A stretch of 64,000 nt of DNA from Cognatishimia sp. F0-27 (GCF_020667845.1 NZ_JAFMPQ010000012.1:52999-116998), one strand, 5' to 3'. Shown: positions 47,299 to 57,404, counted from the first letter of the stretch. Notes: a model not told the origin generated them from the letters alone. Numbers and translations are program-made.

Positions 47299-47541
47299 TC
47301 AGGCGCCGGGGATCACCCCCGCATCCTGCGCCGCTGCCAACTCTTCGGCGCTGAGCATGGCGTCACCATCGGTATCGGCCTGCATGAAGGCATCGGATGT
47401 CACATCCGGATGCACCGCCTGCAGCTCCTCAAGCGTCACCATGCCGTCCCCATCGCCATCCAGCGCTGTCTGTGCCATGGCAATGGCCGGTGCGGCCACA
47501 AGGCCGATCAGCGCGTAGAACGTGGTTGTCCAAGCAGTCAT
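47299..47541 (-). CDS. Exported EF-hand miniprotein
   Basis: An 80-residue protein with a signal peptide (residues 1-23, AIAMA cleavage) and two EF-hand loops: residues 28-39 (DGDGDGMVTLEE) and 56-67 (DTDGDAMLSAEE). The second has Ala in place of the usual Gly at loop position 6. Likely a periplasmic or secreted calcium binder. The start at 47541 has a strong GGAGGA site. Role unknown. Confidence 0.85.
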   Translation of the reverse strand: MTAWTTTFYALIGLVAAPAIAMAQTALDGDGDGMVTLEELQAVHPDVTSDAFMQADTDGDAMLSAEELAAAQDAGVIPGA

Positions 47542-47858
47542 TGTCTGTCCTCCGTGAGTGGTTGTTCAAGACACCGTCAGACCGTGCCGCAACGCTGCCT
47601 ATGCGGGAACAGACTTGTCCAATATCTCGCAAAACGGGCGCCGTCTCGCCGGAATCGGGCCCCGACATGGGACAAGCTCCGCTCACCCAAACCACCAAGA
47701 CGCCGTCCGGCAGAGCTTTGCCGTGCCCGGCCGGTCAAACGGGCGGAAACCGGCCACCACGCCCGCGCGGATCACCTCCGCCCCAAAGGCCGACCCACGC
47801 ACCGCCCTGAACGCCGCCCCGAACGCCAACACGCACCCGGCCCGCCCCCACGCCAGGT

Positions 47859-47904
47859 CTTCTTTGGGCTGGAAATATCCCGGGGGTCTGGGGGCAGCGC
47901 CCCC
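47859..47904 (-). repeat. Dispersed intergenic repeat, copy B
   Basis: Read on the minus strand: GGGGGCGCTGCCCCC, AGA, CCCCCGGGATATTTCCAG, CCCAAAGAAG. It has the same elements as copy A, with a shorter spacer between hairpin and tail. Confidence 0.8.
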
Positions 47905-47967
47905 AGCCGGTGCCCCAGTGCGCCAACCGGTCGCCAAACGCTTGGCCACGGTCCCTGCCTCGATTCC

Positions 47968-47994
47968 AAAAAAAAGGGCCCCGAAGGGGCCCTT
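47968..47994 (-). terminator. Rho-independent terminator of nrdJ
   Basis: On the minus strand AAGGGGCCCC-TTC-GGGGCCCTT (9-bp perfect stem) runs into eight T residues. It is about 140 bp beyond the nrdJ stop. Confidence 0.85.
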
Positions 47995-48100
47995 GTAGAG
48001 GTTCGCTGACAAGGCTCGTGATTATACCGCCCGTTTGTTTTCTGCCTGCGGCCTTGTCCTCGTCAGGGGGCGGCTCACCGCCCCCGGAACCAAACCCTGT

Positions 48101-48126
48101 GGACAGGCGCCGCTTGGCGCCTGTCC
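48101..48126 (-). other. 11-bp perfect hairpin just after nrdJ
   Basis: GGACAGGCGCC-GCTT-GGCGCCTGTCC lies 9 bp past the nrdJ stop, with no T tract. Probably an mRNA 3'-end stabilising structure. Confidence 0.5.
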
Positions 48127-48134
48127 GATCCGGA

Positions 48135-51100
48135 TCAGCTACAGCCGGACGTGCCGCCGCAGGTGTTGCACTTCATGCAGGTGCCGTTGCGCACCAGCGT
48201 GTAGTTCCCGCACTCGCCGCAGGGATCGCCCTCATAGCCTTGCATGCGCGCCTTGGTGCGCTCATCCATCGACAGGGTCCCGCTGGAGACCGCCACCGTG
48301 GACGTGGTCGCGGTCATGCTCAGACCGCCGCCCGTTTCCGGCACCAGCGTGCTCAGTGACGCCGCCGGATCGGTTCCCGTCGCCTGCATGCCGCCCCCCT
48401 GCAGCACCACCAGTTCCTGCGGCAGACGCTTGCGCAAATAGCCGGTCGAGCTGATCTGCTTGAGCACTTCGAGCGATTTGCTTGCTGCGCTCTCGGAGAG
48501 CTCCTTGACGTTGCTCACGCCCTCTTCCTCGCCGCGCCCGAGATCGTCGAAGCTTGCGCCTTCGGGTTTCACATGGGCAAGGTCGGTGCGGTCGAGATAG
48601 GACACCGCCAGCTCGCGGAAGATATAGTCGAGGATCGAGGTGGCGTTCTTGATGCTGTCATTGCCCTGCACCATGCCCGCGGGCTCGAACTTGGTGAAGG
48701 TGAAGGCATCGACAAACTCCTCCAGCGGCACGCCGTATTGCAGGCCAACCGACACGGCGATGGCGAAATTGTTCATCATCGCGCGGAAGCCGGCCCCTTC
48801 CTTGTGCATGTCGATGAAGATCTCACCGAGATTGCCATCCTCGTATTCGCCGGTGCGCAGATAGACCTTGTGCCCGCCAACGATCGCTTTTTGGGTGTAA
48901 CCCTTGCGGCGCTCGGGCATCTTGGCGCGGGCCTGCGCGCGCTCGACCTCCTTGACCACGATTTTCTCGACGATCTTTTCGGCCAGAACGGTGGCCTTGT
49001 CATGCGGTGAGCCGCTCTCGAGAGTCTCCAGCGCCTCGTCGTCGTCCTCCACCAGCGCGGCGGCCAGCGGCTGGCTCAGCTTGGAGCCGTCGCGGTAGAG
49101 CGCATTGGCCTTGGTGCCGAGCGACCAGCTCAGCTCATAGGCTTTCAGGCAATCCTCGATGGTGGCATCGTTGGGCATGTTGATCGTCTTGGAGATCGCG
49201 CCCGAGATGAAGCTCTGCGCGGCGGCCATCATGTGGATGTGGCTCTCGACGCTGAGGAACCGCTTGCCTTTCTTGCCGCAGGGGTTGGCGCAATCGAAGA
49301 CGCTGTAATGCTCTTCCTTGAGGAAAGGCGCGCCTTCCAGCGTCATCGTCCCGCAGACATGGTCGTTTGCGGCGTCGATATCGGCCTTAGAGAAGCCCAG
49401 ATGCTTGAGCAGGTCAAAGGTCGGATCGGCCAGCTTGGCCGCAGGGATGCCAAGCACATCGCGGCAGAATTCTTCGCCCAGCGTCCACTGGTTGAAGACA
49501 AAGCGGATGTCGAAGGCGGTGGCCAGAGCGGCCTCGACCTTCTCGATCTGCGCCGGGCCGAAGCCGTGGCCGATCAGGGCCGTGTGGTTGATGCCGGGCG
49601 CGTTGCCAAGAGTGCCATGACCCACCGCGTAGGAGACGATCTCCTCGATCTGGGCCGAACCGTAGCCCAGCTTCTCCAGCGCGGCCGGCACGGAGCGGTT
49701 GATGATCTTGAAGTAACCGCCGCCCGCGAGCTTCTTGAACTTCACCAGCGCAAAGTCGGGCTCGATGCCGGTGGTGTCGCAATCCATCACGAGGCCGATC
49801 GTGCCGGTGGGCGCGATCACGGATGTCTGGGCGTTGCGGTAGCCGTGCTTCTCACCAAGGCGCAGCGCATCGTCCCAGGACTTCATCGCCAGTTCCACCA
49901 GCTCCGCATCCGGGCATCCGGCGTGGTCGAGCGGCACCGGCTTGACGGCCAGGTCCTCATATCCCTCGCTGGCGCCATAGGCGGCGTTGCGGTGGTTGCG
50001 GATGACCCGCAGCATATGGTCGGCATTGCGCTCGTAGCCGGAGAACGCGCCCAGCTCGGAGGCGATCTCGGCGGAGGTGGCATAAGAGGTGCCGGTCATG
50101 ATCGCGGTCAGCGCGCCGCACAGCGCGCGGCCCTCGGTGCTGTCATAGCCATAGCCCATGTTCATCAGCAGACCGCCGATATTGGCATAGCCAAGGCCGA
50201 GGGTGCGGAAGTCATAGGAAAGCTGCGCGATTTCCTTGGACGGGAACTGCGCCATGGTGACGGAGATTTCCAGCGTCAGGGTCCAGAGCCGCGTGGCATG
50301 CACATAGGTCTCTGCGTCGAACTTGCCGTCCTTGAGGAAGGTCAGCAGGTTCATCGAGGCCAGGTTACAGGCCGTATCATCGAGGAACATGTATTCCGAG
50401 CACGGGTTCGAGCCGCGGATCTGACCGTCTTCGGGGCAGGTGTGCCACGCGTTCACGGTATCGTGGAACTGGATGCCCGGATCGGCGCAGGCCCAGGCGG
50501 CGTGGCCGACATTTTCCCACAGGTCGCGCGCCTTGACGGTCTTGGCCACCGAGCCGTCGGTGCGGCGGATCAGCTCCCAGTCCTTGTCTTCGCGGACCGC
50601 CTTCAGGAAGGCATCCGTGACCCGGATCGAGTTGTTGGAGTTCTGGCCCGACACCGAGGCGTAGGCTTCGCTGTCCCAATCGGTGTCATAGGTCGGGAAT
50701 TCGATCGAGGCGTAGCCCTGCTTGGCGTAGTCGAGCACCCGCTTCACATAGGTCTCGGGGATCATCACGCGCTTGGCATCGCGGATCGCCGATTTCAGGG
50801 CCGGGTTGGCCTTGGGGTCGACCGCGCCCTCTTCGGAGCCGTCAAAGCTGCGGATGGCTTCGAAGATCGCGTTCAGCATCTTCTCGTGCATCTTGGATCC
50901 GGCCACGATGGACGCAACCTTCTGCTCCTCGATTACCTTCCAGTTGATGAACTCCTCGATGTCGGGGTGATCGACGTCACAGATGACCATCTTGGCGGCG
51001 CGGCGCGTGGTGCCGCCGGACTTGATCGCACCGGCGGCGCGGTCGCCGATCTTGAGGAAGCCCATCAGGCCGGAGGACTTGCCGCCGCCCGACAGCGGCT

Positions 51101-51806
51101 CGTTGGCCGCGCGCAGGGAGGAGAAGTTGGTGCCGGTGCCGGAGCCGTATTTGAACAGGCGCGCCTCGCGGACCCAGAGATCCATTATGCCACCATCCTG
51201 CACCAGATCGTCGGAGACGGACTGGATGAAGCAGGCATGCGGCTGGGGGTGTTCATAGGCGGAGGTCGAGCGGGTCAGCTTGCCGGATTTGTAATCGACA
51301 TAGTAGTGGCCCTGCCCCGGACCGTCGATGCCGTAGGCCCAGTGCAGACCGGTGTTGAACCATTGCGGCGAGTTCGGCGCGGCGGTCTGGGTGGCCAGCA
51401 TGTGGCGCATTTCGTCATAATAGGCGCGCGCGTCTTCTTCGGTGGTGAAGTAGCCACCCTTCCAGCCCCAGTATGCCCAGGCGCCGGCGAGACGGTCGAA
51501 GACCTGCTTGGCGGAGGTCTCGCCGGTGCGCGGTGTGTCCTTCTTGGCCGGCACGGAGCGCCAGAGGAATTCCGGCACGCCCTTTTCGGCAACCTTCTTG
51601 AGCGCGGTCGGCACGCCCGCCTTGCGGAAATACTTCTGGGCGATCACGTCCGAGGCGACCTGGCTCCACTTGGCCGGCACTTCGAGCGCGTCCAGCTTGA
51701 AGACGGTGGTGCCATCCGGATTGCGGATCTCCGAAGTGGTGGTGAGAAACTCAACACCTTCGTAAGCATCCTGCCCTGCGGTGGTGTATTTTCTTTCGAT
51801 CTTCAT
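48135..51806 (-). CDS. nrdJ: Vitamin B12-dependent (class II) ribonucleotide reductase
   Basis: Makes deoxyribonucleotides using adenosylcobalamin, independent of oxygen. The 1223-residue product has [39 protein letters not shown], the catalytic loop [43 protein letters not shown] [13 protein letters not shown] and FDCANPCG. It has a C-terminal Cys-rich zinc-ribbon tail (CGECGNYTL...[13 protein letters not shown]) for redox turnover. The start at 51806 has AAAGGG upstream. The 800-bp upstream region contains candidate NrdR and DnaA sites. Confidence 0.97.
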   Translation of the reverse strand: MKIERKYTTAGQDAYEGVEFLTTTSEIRNPDGTTVFKLDALEVPAKWSQVASDVIAQKYFRKAGVPTALKKVAEKGVPEFLWRSVPAKKDTPRTGETSAKQVFDRLAGAWAYWGWKGGYFTTEEDARAYYDEMRHMLATQTAAPNSPQWFNTGLHWAYGIDGPGQGHYYVDYKSGKLTRSTSAYEHPQPHACFIQSVSDDLVQDGGIMDLWVREARLFKYGSGTGTNFSSLRAANEPLSGGGKSSGLMGFLKIGDRAAGAIKSGGTTRRAAKMVICDVDHPDIEEFINWKVIEEQKVASIVAGSKMHEKMLNAIFEAIRSFDGSEEGAVDPKANPALKSAIRDAKRVMIPETYVKRVLDYAKQGYASIEFPTYDTDWDSEAYASVSGQNSNNSIRVTDAFLKAVREDKDWELIRRTDGSVAKTVKARDLWENVGHAAWACADPGIQFHDTVNAWHTCPEDGQIRGSNPCSEYMFLDDTACNLASMNLLTFLKDGKFDAETYVHATRLWTLTLEISVTMAQFPSKEIAQLSYDFRTLGLGYANIGGLLMNMGYGYDSTEGRALCGALTAIMTGTSYATSAEIASELGAFSGYERNADHMLRVIRNHRNAAYGASEGYEDLAVKPVPLDHAGCPDAELVELAMKSWDDALRLGEKHGYRNAQTSVIAPTGTIGLVMDCDTTGIEPDFALVKFKKLAGGGYFKIINRSVPAALEKLGYGSAQIEEIVSYAVGHGTLGNAPGINHTALIGHGFGPAQIEKVEAALATAFDIRFVFNQWTLGEEFCRDVLGIPAAKLADPTFDLLKHLGFSKADIDAANDHVCGTMTLEGAPFLKEEHYSVFDCANPCGKKGKRFLSVESHIHMMAAAQSFISGAISKTINMPNDATIEDCLKAYELSWSLGTKANALYRDGSKLSQPLAAALVEDDDEALETLESGSPHDKATVLAEKIVEKIVVKEVERAQARAKMPERRKGYTQKAIVGGHKVYLRTGEYEDGNLGEIFIDMHKEGAGFRAMMNNFAIAVSVGLQYGVPLEEFVDAFTFTKFEPAGMVQGNDSIKNATSILDYIFRELAVSYLDRTDLAHVKPEGASFDDLGRGEEEGVSNVKELSESAASKSLEVLKQISSTGYLRKRLPQELVVLQGGGMQATGTDPAASLSTLVPETGGGLSMTATTSTVAVSSGTLSMDERTKARMQGYEGDPCGECGNYTLVRNGTCMKCNTCGGTSGCS

Positions 51807-51961
51807 CCCCGTCGCCCTTTTCCAAGCGTTGCTTTGCCTGCATGCGGCGGTCTGCGGCGCGGAGACACGACTTCCGTGGCGCCGCAAGGTGACCCTGCGG
51901 CGATATCCATGGTCCGCCCGAACGCGATGCAGGCGGTGTCTCTTCTCGCTTTGCCGAACCG

Positions 51962-51977
51962 CCACTACATTTAGTGG
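51962..51977 (-). promoter_or_regulatory. NrdR-box-like palindrome upstream of nrdJ
   Basis: CCACTACATTTAGTGG is a 16-bp site with perfect 6-bp arms (CCACTA/TAGTGG), 156 bp before nrdJ. It resembles the NrdR box (acaCwAtATaTwGtgt). A half-site CCACAAA begins 32 bp further on at 51994; NrdR sites typically occur in pairs at 31-32 bp spacing. NrdR is the known repressor of ribonucleotide reductase genes. Confidence 0.5.
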
Positions 51978-52146
51978 TGTCCCTTTCGACAAGCCACAAA
52001 CTGAAGCGCAGAGGCGGTTCGGTCAACGGCATTTTTTACATATTTTGTGTTGACGCGGGACAGAGCGACAAGCGCGGTTTGGCGAGGTGATTCATACCCG
52101 GATTCCTCCGCAGGAAATTCACGCCGAAGATCGGGATTTTTGACGG

Positions 52147-52167
52147 TTATCGACAGGGTTATCCACA
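52147..52167 (+). promoter_or_regulatory. Two DnaA boxes upstream of nrdJ
   Basis: TTATCGACA (52147-52155, one mismatch) and TTATCCACA (52159-52167, perfect consensus) are in the same orientation, 12 bp apart. They lie about 350 bp before the nrdJ start. Confidence 0.6.
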
Positions 52168-52614
52168 GGTGTTGATCTTTGCTGTGAAGATTCACCCTTT
52201 GTTAGGATTCGTAAACACACACCACATCTTGTGGCCAGATCTCCACGTCATACCGATTAGCGGTGGCGTGAGACAGAGAATCGCCCCGCCTGCGCGCGAC
52301 ACGCCGCCGGTGCATTGCGTAGCAGTGATGACGGCGAACACGGGAATAAGCAGACCGGTTCTATGGCATCTCCCGCCCTTTGGCGGAGAGCCGGTTCCGA
52401 GCGGCGTTAAGGGCGATGGAGCGCGGACATCGGGCTGGCCCAATGGTGGGCGCCGGGCACCACGGCGCGGGCCGCTCCGGCACGCCGGCACGCACCGGCG
52501 CGGTTGCCTTGGTGCGGGTTCTGACGACAGGGCAACGAGGCCGGGCGCCTGACCCGGAAGCATTCCGCCCCTTGAATCGGCCCGGCACGCCGCATCGCAT
52601 TTTCTTGAAAGTGG

Positions 52615-52691
52615 TCGGGGCGGCAGGATTCGAACCTACGACCCCCTGTACCCAAAACAGGTGCGCTACCAGACTGCGCCACGCCCCGACA
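52615..52691 (-). tRNA. tRNA-Pro (anticodon TGG)
   Basis: The 77-nt cloverleaf reads on the minus strand from CGGGGCGTGGCGCAGTCTGG to CGCCCCGACCA. The 7-bp acceptor stem is CGGGGCG/CGCCCCG; the T-arm loop is GGTTCGAATCC; the anticodon loop is TTTGGGT (anticodon TGG). The CCA end is encoded. Confidence 0.95.
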
Positions 52692-52804
52692 CGGAGCCGT
52701 TTAGCGCCGCACGCCGCGCTTGAAAAGAGCAAATCCGGCCTTTGGACGAAGTTGTTTGCCGCAGCCGGGTCGCAGCGGATGAGGCCGGGTGGCCCCCTGC
52801 CCGA

Positions 52805-53329
52805 TCAGTCGCAGGGCCAGGCAGCGTCTGAGATGGCCGGGTGATGCATTTCCGCCCCGACACCGATCCCCATGTCTTCGGCCAGACCGCCGTTGATCTC
52901 CAGCACATACTGGATGCCGTCATGCTGACCGGGAAGCGGGGTCTCATCGCCCGGAATCGCCTCGGGATGGATGTGACGCACCACACCGGCGGCATCGGCA
53001 TACAGAATGTCGAGCGGGATCAGCGTATTCTTCATCCAGAACGCGACGCTGCGCGGGCTGGGGTAGACAAAGAGCATCCCCTTGGACGCCGGCATGCTCT
53101 CGACAAACATCAGCCCTTGCGCGCGCGCCTCTGGATCGTCGGCCACATCGACCGAAAAGCGCGCCGTGCCAAATGCCCCGCGCAACCAGATCGTGCTGTC
53201 GCTACAGGAGATGGATGCCGCCACCGGGCGCGGTGCTGAAAAACTGGTGACAACAAAGAGCCCAAGCAGCGCCGCTCCCATTGCGGCACTGATGCCGGTC
53301 AGGACGGTTTTTCGATCACGGATTCCCAT
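52805..53329 (-). CDS. DUF192 family exported protein
   Basis: A 174-residue protein with an N-terminal signal or anchor segment (about 10-32), then a DUF192 domain: VDVADDPEARAQGLMFVESMP, GMLFVYPSPRSVAFWMKNTLIPLDILY, and an EINGG near the C-terminus. Members are small periplasmic proteins of unknown function. The start at 53329 has GGAGGT upstream. It overlaps the end of the cold-shock gene by 31 bp, so the two form an operon. Confidence 0.9.
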   Translation of the reverse strand: MGIRDRKTVLTGISAAMGAALLGLFVVTSFSAPRPVAASISCSDSTIWLRGAFGTARFSVDVADDPEARAQGLMFVESMPASKGMLFVYPSPRSVAFWMKNTLIPLDILYADAAGVVRHIHPEAIPGDETPLPGQHDGIQYVLEINGGLAEDMGIGVGAEMHHPAISDAAWPCD

Positions 53330-53832
53330 GCACTTACCTCCATGGCCATACGCCCGCGCTTGCCATCGATGGCGCGGATCGCGAGCGCCTCGCCCGGTTG
53401 CAGATCCGACAAGCCGGAACGGCGCAGCACTTCGATATGGATGAAGACATCTTCCGACTTGCCAAAAACATTTGCAAAGCCGAATCCCTTGGATTTGTCG
53501 AACCATTTGACGCGGGCAGGCTCGACCGGGGCGGCGGCGATTTCCGCGGGGTCGATCTCTTCGAAATCCGACAGGCCCGTGCCGGCCTGATCGCGCGGCG
53601 GATCGATCTTGAGAACTTCGGTCGCCTGGCTGCCGCGCTCGGTCTGCTGCACATGGATTGTCACGCGCGCGCCGTCGGCGATGGAGCTCTGGCCGAAATT
53701 GCGCAGGACATTGGCGTGCAGCAGGATGTCCGGTCCGCCTTCATCGGCGACCACGAAGCCGAAGCCCTTGACCTGGTCAAACCATTTCAGCGTCCCATCG
53801 ACGCGGACGGGCTGTGTCGTGTCTCTCGTCAC
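53299..53832 (-). CDS. Double cold-shock-domain protein
   Basis: A 177-residue protein with two cold-shock (OB-fold) domains: residues about 9-72 (GTLKWFDQVKGFGFVV...DILLHANVLR) and about 110-172 (ARVKWFDKSKGFGFANVF...DVFIHIEVLR). Each has RNP1 (KGFGF) and RNP2-like motifs for single-stranded RNA/DNA binding. The two-domain form is typical of alphaproteobacteria (CspC/CspD type). The start was chosen as GTG at 53832 (MTRDTTQPVRVDG) with GGAAG seven bases upstream; the ATG at 53958 would add 42 non-conserved residues. Confidence 0.9.
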   Translation of the reverse strand: MTRDTTQPVRVDGTLKWFDQVKGFGFVVADEGGPDILLHANVLRNFGQSSIADGARVTIHVQQTERGSQATEVLKIDPPRDQAGTGLSDFEEIDPAEIAAAPVEPARVKWFDKSKGFGFANVFGKSEDVFIHIEVLRRSGLSDLQPGEALAIRAIDGKRGRMAMEVSAWESVIEKPS

Positions 53833-53982
53833 ACCATTACTTCCGGTTACCAACGCTCTCCCGCCCCGGCGCGGGTTTGCACAACCACAATGCCCTTTTC
53901 CCGTCAAACGGGTAAGGTTTTTTTGTGCCAACGCGGGATTCGAGCGCGATTCTGCCATTTCCCTGCGCCTACATGCTGAATT

Positions 53983-54588
53983 TTAGGGATTCAAGCGGGA
54001 GATCGTCCAAGGCGCGTCAACCGTGGGTCGTTCCCACCGGAAGCGGTCATGCAACCTAAAGGCGCCATCCGCCCAAAACTCGATCTCGAGAGGCCAGATG
54101 CGATAGCCGCCCCAGAATGGCGGCCGGGCGGGGTTCGTGCCCTTGCTTGCGGTGACCTTTGCGACCTCCGCCATCAGCGCCGCGCGCGAGGAGAGCGGCC
54201 GCGATTGCGCCGAGGCCCAGGCCCCGAGACGGCTCTTGAGCGAGCGCGAAGCATAGTAGGCGTCTGCCTTGGGGCCGTCTTCCTTTTCCACCAGCCCGCG
54301 CACGCGGATCTGCCGGTGCAGCGATTTCCAGTGCAGGACAAACGCGGCCTTGCCGGCTTGGTCGATCTCCTGCGCCTTGCGGCTTTCGTAATTGGTGTAG
54401 AACACGAAGGCATCAGGCTCGATTTCCTTGAGCAGCACCATGCGCACGTTCGGCAACCTGTTCGAATCGACCGTCGAGAGGGCGATGGCATTGGGGTCGT
54501 TGACTTCGCTGGCCTCGGCCTCGCTGAGCCAGCGTTGCGCCAGTGCAAACGGATCGTCGCCTTCAAAAATTCCGTCGCGATCACTCAT
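53983..54588 (-). CDS. pdxH: Pyridoxamine 5'-phosphate oxidase
   Basis: FMN enzyme forming pyridoxal 5'-phosphate. The 201-residue product shows [24 protein letters not shown] (FMN-binding), [21 protein letters not shown] and the C-terminal [28 protein letters not shown] motif of PdxH. AGGA precedes the ATG at 54588. Divergent from fabI, 121 bp apart. It supplies PLP for enzymes such as the aminotransferase and trans-sulfuration enzyme in this window. Confidence 0.95.
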   Translation of the reverse strand: MSDRDGIFEGDDPFALAQRWLSEAEASEVNDPNAIALSTVDSNRLPNVRMVLLKEIEPDAFVFYTNYESRKAQEIDQAGKAAFVLHWKSLHRQIRVRGLVEKEDGPKADAYYASRSLKSRLGAWASAQSRPLSSRAALMAEVAKVTASKGTNPARPPFWGGYRIWPLEIEFWADGAFRLHDRFRWERPTVDAPWTISRLNP

Positions 54589-54709
54589 GGTCCTGTTTCC
54601 TCATCTTGCCGCGTTGCCCGATCACCGGTGCCTCGGGTTCCTAATGTCTTGATGAAGCAAGGGCGATACCCTAAGCACGCTGCATCGAAGAATGGGCGGA
54701 GTGGCACCG

Positions 54710-55516
54710 ATGTCAAACGAATTGATGGCTGGCAAGCGTGGTCTGATCATGGGGCTTGCCAATGACAAGTCCATCGCATGGGGCATCGCGAAGGCCTGCG
54801 CCGATGCGGGCGCGGAGCTGGCGTTTTCCTATCAGGGCGACGCGTTGCTCAAGCGCGTCAAGCCGTTGGCCGCGCAGCTCGGGTCCGACATCGTGCTGCC
54901 CTGTGACGTGGGCGATGAAGGGTCGATCGATGCGCTGTTTGCGCAATTGCAGGAGCGGTGGGACCGGCTCGATTTCGTCGTGCATGCGATCGGATTTTCC
55001 GACAAGTCAGAACTGCGTGGACGCTATGTCGACACCAGCCGCGCCAATTTCACCATGACGATGGACATCTCCGTCTACAGCTTCACCGCCGTCATGCAAC
55101 GCGCGGAAAAGATGATGACGCAAGGCGGCTCCGCGCTGACCCTGACCTATTACGGTGCCGAGCGGATCATGCCGCACTACAACGTGATGGGCGTGGCCAA
55201 GGCGGCGCTGGAAAGCTCGGTACGCTATCTGGCGGAAGATCTTGGCAAGGACGGCATCCGCGTCAACGCGATCTCCGCCGGGCCGATCAAGACGCTGGCC
55301 GCCTCCGGCATCGGCGATTTCCGCTACATCATGAAGTGGAACGAATACAACTCCCCGCTGCGCCGCAACGTGACCACCGAGGATGTGGGCAAATCGGCGC
55401 TGTATCTGCTCAGCGATCTCGGCTCCGGCGTGACCGGTGAGACGCATCACGTGGATGCGGGCTACCACGTGGTCGGCATGAAGGCGGTGGATGCGCCGGA
55501 CATGTCCAAGGACTGA
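54710..55516 (+). CDS. fabI: Enoyl-ACP reductase (NADH), FabI
   Basis: Last reductive step of each fatty-acid elongation cycle. The 268-residue SDR enzyme has KRGLIMGLANDKSIAWGIAKA (cofactor site), HAIGFSDKSELRGRYVDTS and the catalytic YNVMGVAKAALE (YxxMxxxK). The N-terminal glycine pattern and TLTYYGAERIMPHYN are FabI hallmarks. The start at 54710 has GGAG nine bases upstream; ATGs at 54692 and 54725 are alternatives. It is 6 bp before the first LysE gene. Confidence 0.95.
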   Translation: MSNELMAGKRGLIMGLANDKSIAWGIAKACADAGAELAFSYQGDALLKRVKPLAAQLGSDIVLPCDVGDEGSIDALFAQLQERWDRLDFVVHAIGFSDKSELRGRYVDTSRANFTMTMDISVYSFTAVMQRAEKMMTQGGSALTLTYYGAERIMPHYNVMGVAKAALESSVRYLAEDLGKDGIRVNAISAGPIKTLAASGIGDFRYIMKWNEYNSPLRRNVTTEDVGKSALYLLSDLGSGVTGETHHVDAGYHVVGMKAVDAPDMSKD

Positions 55517-55522
55517 CCGGCG

Positions 55523-56125
55523 ATGGAGTGGACCCATATCCTGGCGTTCAACCTGACGCTGCTGGCGGCCATGGCGGCCCCCGGCCCCGCGCTGCTTTTT
55601 GCGCTGCGTCAGAGCATCTCCGGCGGGTTTCGCGCGGGTCTTGCGACCGGGGCCGGTCTCGCCTGCGCTGCGGCGGGCTGGACGGCGGCGGCGCTGCTTG
55701 GGCTCGATGTGGTCTTTGCGCTGTTTCCCTGGGCCTTCGTCCTGGTGCGGGTGGGCGGCGCGCTTTACCTGATCTGGGTGGCGGTGCAACTCTGGCGGGA
55801 TGCGGCGCAGCCGGTGGCCGACAGCGCCCAACCGGGGCGGCGCGCTTTTGTCGGCGGTTTGCTCGTGAACCTGTCCAACCCCAAATCGGTGCTCTTTGCC
55901 GCCTCGGTGCTTGTCGTGATCTTTCCTCCCGGGTTGAGCGCGATCGAAACGCTGGCAATCGTGCTCAATCATTTGCTGGTGGAACTCACTGTCTATGCCG
56001 TCTTTGCCGCGGCGCTTGCGACGCCTGCGGCGCGGTCCGGATACCTGCGCCTGAAGCCCGGCATCGACCGGGCGGCCGCGGTGATCCTCGGGGCATTGGG
56101 TCTGCGGCTGCTGGCGGGCCGATGA
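55523..56125 (+). CDS. LysE family exporter 1
   Basis: A 200-residue protein with six hydrophobic segments and the LysE/RhtB N-terminal motif NLTLLAAMAAPGPALLFALRQSISGG, plus NLSNPKSVLF in the second half. Exports amino acids or related small molecules; the substrate is unknown. It begins 6 bp after fabI. Its stop overlaps the start of a second LysE gene (56122-56125, ATGA). Confidence 0.88.
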   Translation: MEWTHILAFNLTLLAAMAAPGPALLFALRQSISGGFRAGLATGAGLACAAAGWTAAALLGLDVVFALFPWAFVLVRVGGALYLIWVAVQLWRDAAQPVADSAQPGRRAFVGGLLVNLSNPKSVLFAASVLVVIFPPGLSAIETLAIVLNHLLVELTVYAVFAAALATPAARSGYLRLKPGIDRAAAVILGALGLRLLAGR

Positions 56126-56733
56126 CGCTTGCGGCTTTTGTCTCGGTCGCGCTGGTGCATCTGGTCGCGGCCATGAGCCCCGGGCCCAGCTTCGTGGTCT
56201 GTGTGCGCCTTGCGGTGACCGACGGGTTCGGCAGCGCCGCCGCCCTTGCGCTCGGCTTCGGGCTCGGGGCGGTGCTGTGGGCCAGTGCCGCGATGGCCGG
56301 GTTGACGCTGCTCTTCGAACTGGTGCCCGCGCTCTTTCTGGCCATCAAGATCATCGGCGCGGCGTTCCTGCTCTACATCGCCGCGATGATGTGGCGCCAT
56401 GCGACCGCGCCCCTTCCGGCTGCCGGTTCCGACAGGCCGAAGACGCCCCTGGCCGCGATGCGGCTGGGCTTTGCCACCTTTGCCAGCAATCCCAAAACCG
56501 CCGTGTTCTTCGGCGCGGTCTTCGCCGGGTTGCTGCCGCAGGACGCGTCGCTTCTCGACCGCGGCGCGGTGTTGCTGATCGTCTTTGCCAATGAAACCCT
56601 GTGGTATCTGTTGGTTGCCCGTGTCTTTTCCCACCCGCGTGCCCGATCCGTCTATGGCCGGATCAAGGCCACGCTTGATCGCGTGTTCGGAACGCTGATC
56701 GCCCTGTTCGGCGTCAAGATCGCCCTGTCCTGA
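56122..56733 (+). CDS. LysE family exporter 2
   Basis: A 203-residue protein of the same family: [23 protein letters not shown] at the N-terminus and [20 protein letters not shown] in the middle, six hydrophobic segments. Sequence identity to the preceding LysE gene looks modest. The two may be paralogues or work as a pair, given the ATGA overlap. It is followed at 13 bp by gpt. Confidence 0.88.
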   Translation: MTLAAFVSVALVHLVAAMSPGPSFVVCVRLAVTDGFGSAAALALGFGLGAVLWASAAMAGLTLLFELVPALFLAIKIIGAAFLLYIAAMMWRHATAPLPAAGSDRPKTPLAAMRLGFATFASNPKTAVFFGAVFAGLLPQDASLLDRGAVLLIVFANETLWYLLVARVFSHPRARSVYGRIKATLDRVFGTLIALFGVKIALS

Positions 56734-56746
56734 AGGAGTTCGCCCC

Positions 56747-57253
56747 ATGACCGACCGTCTCCCCCATGAAAAAGGCTTTCATGTCAGCTGGGACCAGCTG
56801 CACCGCGATGCCCGCGCACTGGCGTGGCGGCTGCAAGGGGAGCTGCCCGAGGGCGAAACCTGGCGCGCGGTTGTGGCCATCACCCGCGGCGGCATGGCGC
56901 CGGCGATGATCGTGGCCCGCGAACTCGATATCCGCACCGTCGATACGATCTCCGTCAAGAGCTACAACCACCAGACCCAGTCCGAGCCCGTGGTGATCAA
57001 GTCGCCCGATATGGACGTGGTCGGCGACGGCGCGGGAATCCTCGTGGTGGACGATCTGGTGGATACCGGACGCACCCTCGAAGTGGTGCGCAAACACATG
57101 CCCAAGGCCCGTATCGCCACGGTCTACGCCAAGCCGCAGGGCCGTCCCCAGGTCGACACCTTCGTGACCGAGGTCAGCCAGGACACGTGGATCTTCTTCC
57201 CGTGGGACATGGCGCTGCAATATGTCAAACCCTATCACGGGTCCGATGACTGA
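56747..57253 (+). CDS. gpt: Xanthine(-guanine) phosphoribosyltransferase
   Basis: Purine salvage enzyme converting xanthine/guanine and PRPP to the nucleotide. Of the 168 residues, the PRPP motif [13 protein letters not shown] and [22 protein letters not shown] are diagnostic, with VKSYNHQTQ near the middle and WIFFPWDM near the end. The ATG follows GAAGGAG. A repeat copy (C) lies just downstream. Confidence 0.95.
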   Translation: MTDRLPHEKGFHVSWDQLHRDARALAWRLQGELPEGETWRAVVAITRGGMAPAMIVARELDIRTVDTISVKSYNHQTQSEPVVIKSPDMDVVGDGAGILVVDDLVDTGRTLEVVRKHMPKARIATVYAKPQGRPQVDTFVTEVSQDTWIFFPWDMALQYVKPYHGSDD

Positions 57254-57289
57254 CCCCCACGCCTGCCCCTGACCGCCTATCCAGCGCCC

Positions 57290-57340
57290 GGCTTCTTTGG
57301 GCCTCAAATATCCCGGGGGGTGCGGGGGGCTGGCCCCCCG
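57290..57340 (-). repeat. Dispersed intergenic repeat, copy C
   Basis: Read on the minus strand: GGGGGGCCAGCCCCCC-type hairpin, GCA, CCCCCCGGGATATTTGAGG, CCCAAAGAAG. It matches copies A and B in order and in tail sequence. Confidence 0.8.
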
Positions 57341-57404
57341 CGACGATGCGCCCGACGCAAGACCGACCCGTGACGACCCAGGACCCAGACCGGAGACATG
57401 CCCC

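Larger units (their letters stand above)
47542..48134. other. Intergenic region between EF-hand gene and nrdJ
   Basis: 593 bp with no gene. It holds repeat copy B (47859-47904), the nrdJ terminator (47968-47994) and two GC hairpins close to the nrdJ stop: 48067-48086, and 48101-48126 with an 11-bp perfect stem. Confidence 0.5.
51807..52614. other. nrdJ upstream region, no gene
   Basis: About 800 bp between nrdJ and tRNA-Pro. The part nearest nrdJ (51960-52240) is relatively AT-rich and carries the NrdR-like palindrome, an AT tract at 52031-52050 and two DnaA boxes. A CCACA-TCT-TGTGG palindrome lies at 52222-52234. The part beyond 52240 is GC-rich with nothing recognisable. Confidence 0.5.

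Noticed and set aside
49233..51974. A 913-codon open frame on the plus strand opposite nrdJ
   Set aside because: It is the antisense shadow of nrdJ; such long mirror frames are common in GC-rich genes, and it has no recognisable domain.
52147..52167. Replication origin near the two DnaA boxes
   Set aside because: Only two boxes, no further cluster, no typical origin neighbours (hemE, parAB, dnaA). Regulatory boxes for nrdJ are a better explanation.
52361..52732. Minus-strand coding frames over the tRNA-Pro
   Set aside because: They are translations of the tRNA gene and its flanks; the cloverleaf explains the sequence.
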